From NCBI GenBank assembly GCA_947034895.1, contig OX344763.1, positions 2,978,501-3,042,500 on the forward strand: a DNA stretch of 64,000 nucleotides, written 5' to 3'. Position 1 is the first letter of the stretch, and the number at the start of each line of letters is the position of its first letter. This stretch comes from Rhytidiadelphus loreus (Eukaryota; Streptophyta; Bryopsida; Hypnales; Hylocomiaceae). Position numbers and translations under genes: made by a program. Positions 62,088 to 64,000 of the stretch are shown here, piece by piece. The notes below the pieces were generated by a model. It was not told where the DNA came from. It saw only the letters and a program-made list of their open reading frames with translations, and ran no database searches.

Positions 62088-63166
62088 CGACCTACAGGCT
62101 TCTACCGGTAGCTATATACAATAATCAACAATTCTAGACATATTGCAGAAGTTCATTTATAGGCAGATCAATCAACCTATTATGCCTCAGACATTTCTTC
62201 CCCCTTTCAGCTTCTGTTCCTGGCATCCCAAAGTATCATGGAATTAGCACCTTTGATCATCTCATAGTTTCAGAGTGAAGATAAAAAACTGAAAGCAATT
62301 TGGTAGAAATCTATCTGGAGTAGAAGACATGAAACTAAACTTGAGCTACTGGAATTCATTTATTTTTCAATGATATGTCTTATGCATGCCTCCTACATTT
62401 TTTCATCTGTAGCTCTTGTTTCTCGCATCCCAAAGTATCACGAAATCAACGTACTTAAGCCTATTCTAATGAACTAGACAACTTAAGCCTATTCTAATGA
62501 TTTAGATCAGAATGGACCCAATTGGAACTAGATGGAATGAGAGGTAGAATGGAAACCGCTACTTTGCAATTAACATTTAAGAGGCCTTAAGTAAGTGGTA
62601 GAAAGCATACAAATAGCAAAGCACATTCAAGTATGAGTAATTGCAATAGCATCAATCTTACTGGGGCACAAACAATGGGAGGATTACGGAATGCAGGATT
62701 GTGGGTTTGGAGGATTACGGGATACAGGAGTTGAGCGTTGTGTGGGTCCGGCAATGAGTAAGGATGACGATGCTTGCTCCTCCTCGCCAGCAGAGGGCTC
62801 TGTCTGTCAGTCAGGCCGACGTCGGTTGAGTGGAATCTGTCCCCTGGTTGTTGAGGCCTTGAGATTTGGATGGGAAACTACAGGATTTAGAGTTTCAGGA
62901 TTTTGGGTACTAACTTTCAAATCATCTCTACCATTTTTCCATTTTGAAATCACTTCTTCCTGTGAACTCATATATATAGACTACTTCCAAATCACCTCCA
63001 TTGTCACCAATTGATCATGAATCCAATTCAAGATGAGAAAATTGATAATTCTTGATACATTTCTTGCCAAATTTAAGATCAAGAATTTTTTTCAAGCACT
63101 AAGCGGCAAAGTTTTAAGCATTAGCTTTTGATTTGTTGCAGAGAACCATTTGGTAGAAGAAGCTGT
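62088..63166. other. Upstream region of gene D, no gene supported
   Basis: Contains the likely promoter side of gene D and possibly the right end of that transposon. The frame at 62691-63014 has no domain features. Confidence 0.35.
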
Positions 63167-63233
63167 GAATTGGCGCCAAGCATTTGGCGCAAAAGCCTTG
63201 AATTGGCGCCAAGTATTTGGCGCCAGAGCCTTG
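63167..63233. repeat. 33-bp duplicate with TTGGCGCCAA palindromes
   Basis: Two 33-bp units, each with GAATTGGCGCCAAG followed by ATTTGGCGC and GCCTT. TTTGGCGC is the core of the E2F recognition site, and TTGGCGCCAA is its palindromic double form. Confidence 0.75.
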
Positions 63234-64000
63234 AATGGATGAAGTTCCCAAAACGTGGCAGTGAACCTGGACAAGCAAGGCCAAGAAGAGATCTTGAGCA
63301 AGAAGCAAGAATAAATCTACATCGTTGAAGCTGAGCGGGGGGATATCTGACCCGATGGGCCCAGCATGGGTCAGTGCACAGCTACAGGGGAATAGTCTCC
63401 ATCGAGATCATTCAGGCTGGAATTGAAAGATTTTATTAACGGCCCTTCTAAGGCCCGATATTTTTTGTAATGCTTTTGCTAAGCTCTATAAGGGTGATTG
63501 CAAGAAAGACCGAATGATTTTGATAGCGTTCGGTCAAAAACTGTGTTTTTTCTGCCCAGTACGAGGAGTATTAGGAGTACTACAAAATGGAGCAATCTGA
63601 GCCGTTGATCTGAAAAATCAACGACCAATAGTATTTTTGAGTACTCTATAATATTGAAACAGTACTACTTTAAAAAAATGATAGTTTGTCACAGAAAGTA
63701 GATAAAATTAAGTATAAATTAATAAAAATTAGAAAATCATGAATAAAAAAAACTAAAAATTGGCCATTTATAAAGACTTGATAGTGATTACATTTCACCA
63801 AAAACTAGAAGTTGAAACCATCATGAAAGTTTGGAGTGCTATGCACAAGGGACCCCTATTTGCATGCATGTTGAGGACAAAGAATTGTGTTTTTTTGAAT
63901 TCCCTTTGGTGGGCATATGCCCATCTAGTGTGGGAATAGGCCACAAAAAAGTCAAGTGAACATCATGTTTTTTGCATACTTCATTGTACTAAAAAACCCT
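63234..64000. other. Right flank, possible LTR-like sequence, no gene
   Basis: At 63330-63350 a GCGGGGGGATATCTG stretch resembles a polypurine tract beside an LTR start, and CTCTATAAGG at about 63485 resembles an LTR TATA box. No second LTR or pol sequence is inside the window, so this is not called as an element. Confidence 0.3.

Overview
This window is nuclear DNA of a land plant. Two intron-containing housekeeping genes can be rebuilt exon by exon with GT-AG junctions that keep frame throughout: a CREG-family protein (26470-29150, plus) and eIF3 subunit m (33435-37252, minus). A plant-type initiator tRNA-Met lies divergently upstream of the CREG gene. The rest is AT-rich and dominated by transposable elements and tandem repeats. 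The transposon families (DUF7869-type, hAT with a long tail, TTAA-bounded elements) suggest a non-seed plant, but this is a guess and the clade cannot be fixed from sequence alone.

Layout. 0.5-15 kb is an accessory block: a hAT transposase gene (minus), a fragment encoding a coiled coil (minus), and two convergent paralogues of an unrecognised gene family (A, plus, 8.5-10.0 kb; B, minus, 14.4-12.0 kb, carrying a RING-H2 finger). Each of the four has a GC-rich minisatellite built on ACCCGAAGTCGCCC on its 5' side, always in the same orientation relative to the gene. 15-24 kb is AT-rich, with several TTAA-bounded non-autonomous elements. 24.4-26 kb holds a small secreted Pro/Ser/Thr-rich protein gene followed by two tandem arrays (98 bp, and an apparently identical 173-bp triplication). 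26-37.3 kb is the host-gene island. 37.5-46 kb is intergenic, with further TTAA elements, a hairpin-forming 77-bp array, a 21-bp minisatellite and a MITE with a 10-bp target duplication. 46.8-51.3 kb is a DUF7869-type gene flanked by arrays of the palindrome CATCTGGATCACTCCAGATG. 51.5-53.6 kb is a decayed Ty1/copia pol region. 55-62.1 kb holds two convergent genes, an intact three-exon gene of unknown function and a broken DDE-like transposase gene, which may be one two-gene transposon; a CACTA-type MITE sits between them.

A pattern across the window: the transposon-type genes are interrupted by isolated in-frame stop codons (12 counted) while frame is otherwise kept (two frameshifts counted). 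The host genes have none. This fits decay driven by C-to-T mutation of methylated DNA, although recoding is not excluded by sequence alone.

The strongest candidates for something undescribed are the A/B gene family with its shared upstream GC arrays, the palindrome-flanked DUF7869 element, and the TTAA-bounded element family.
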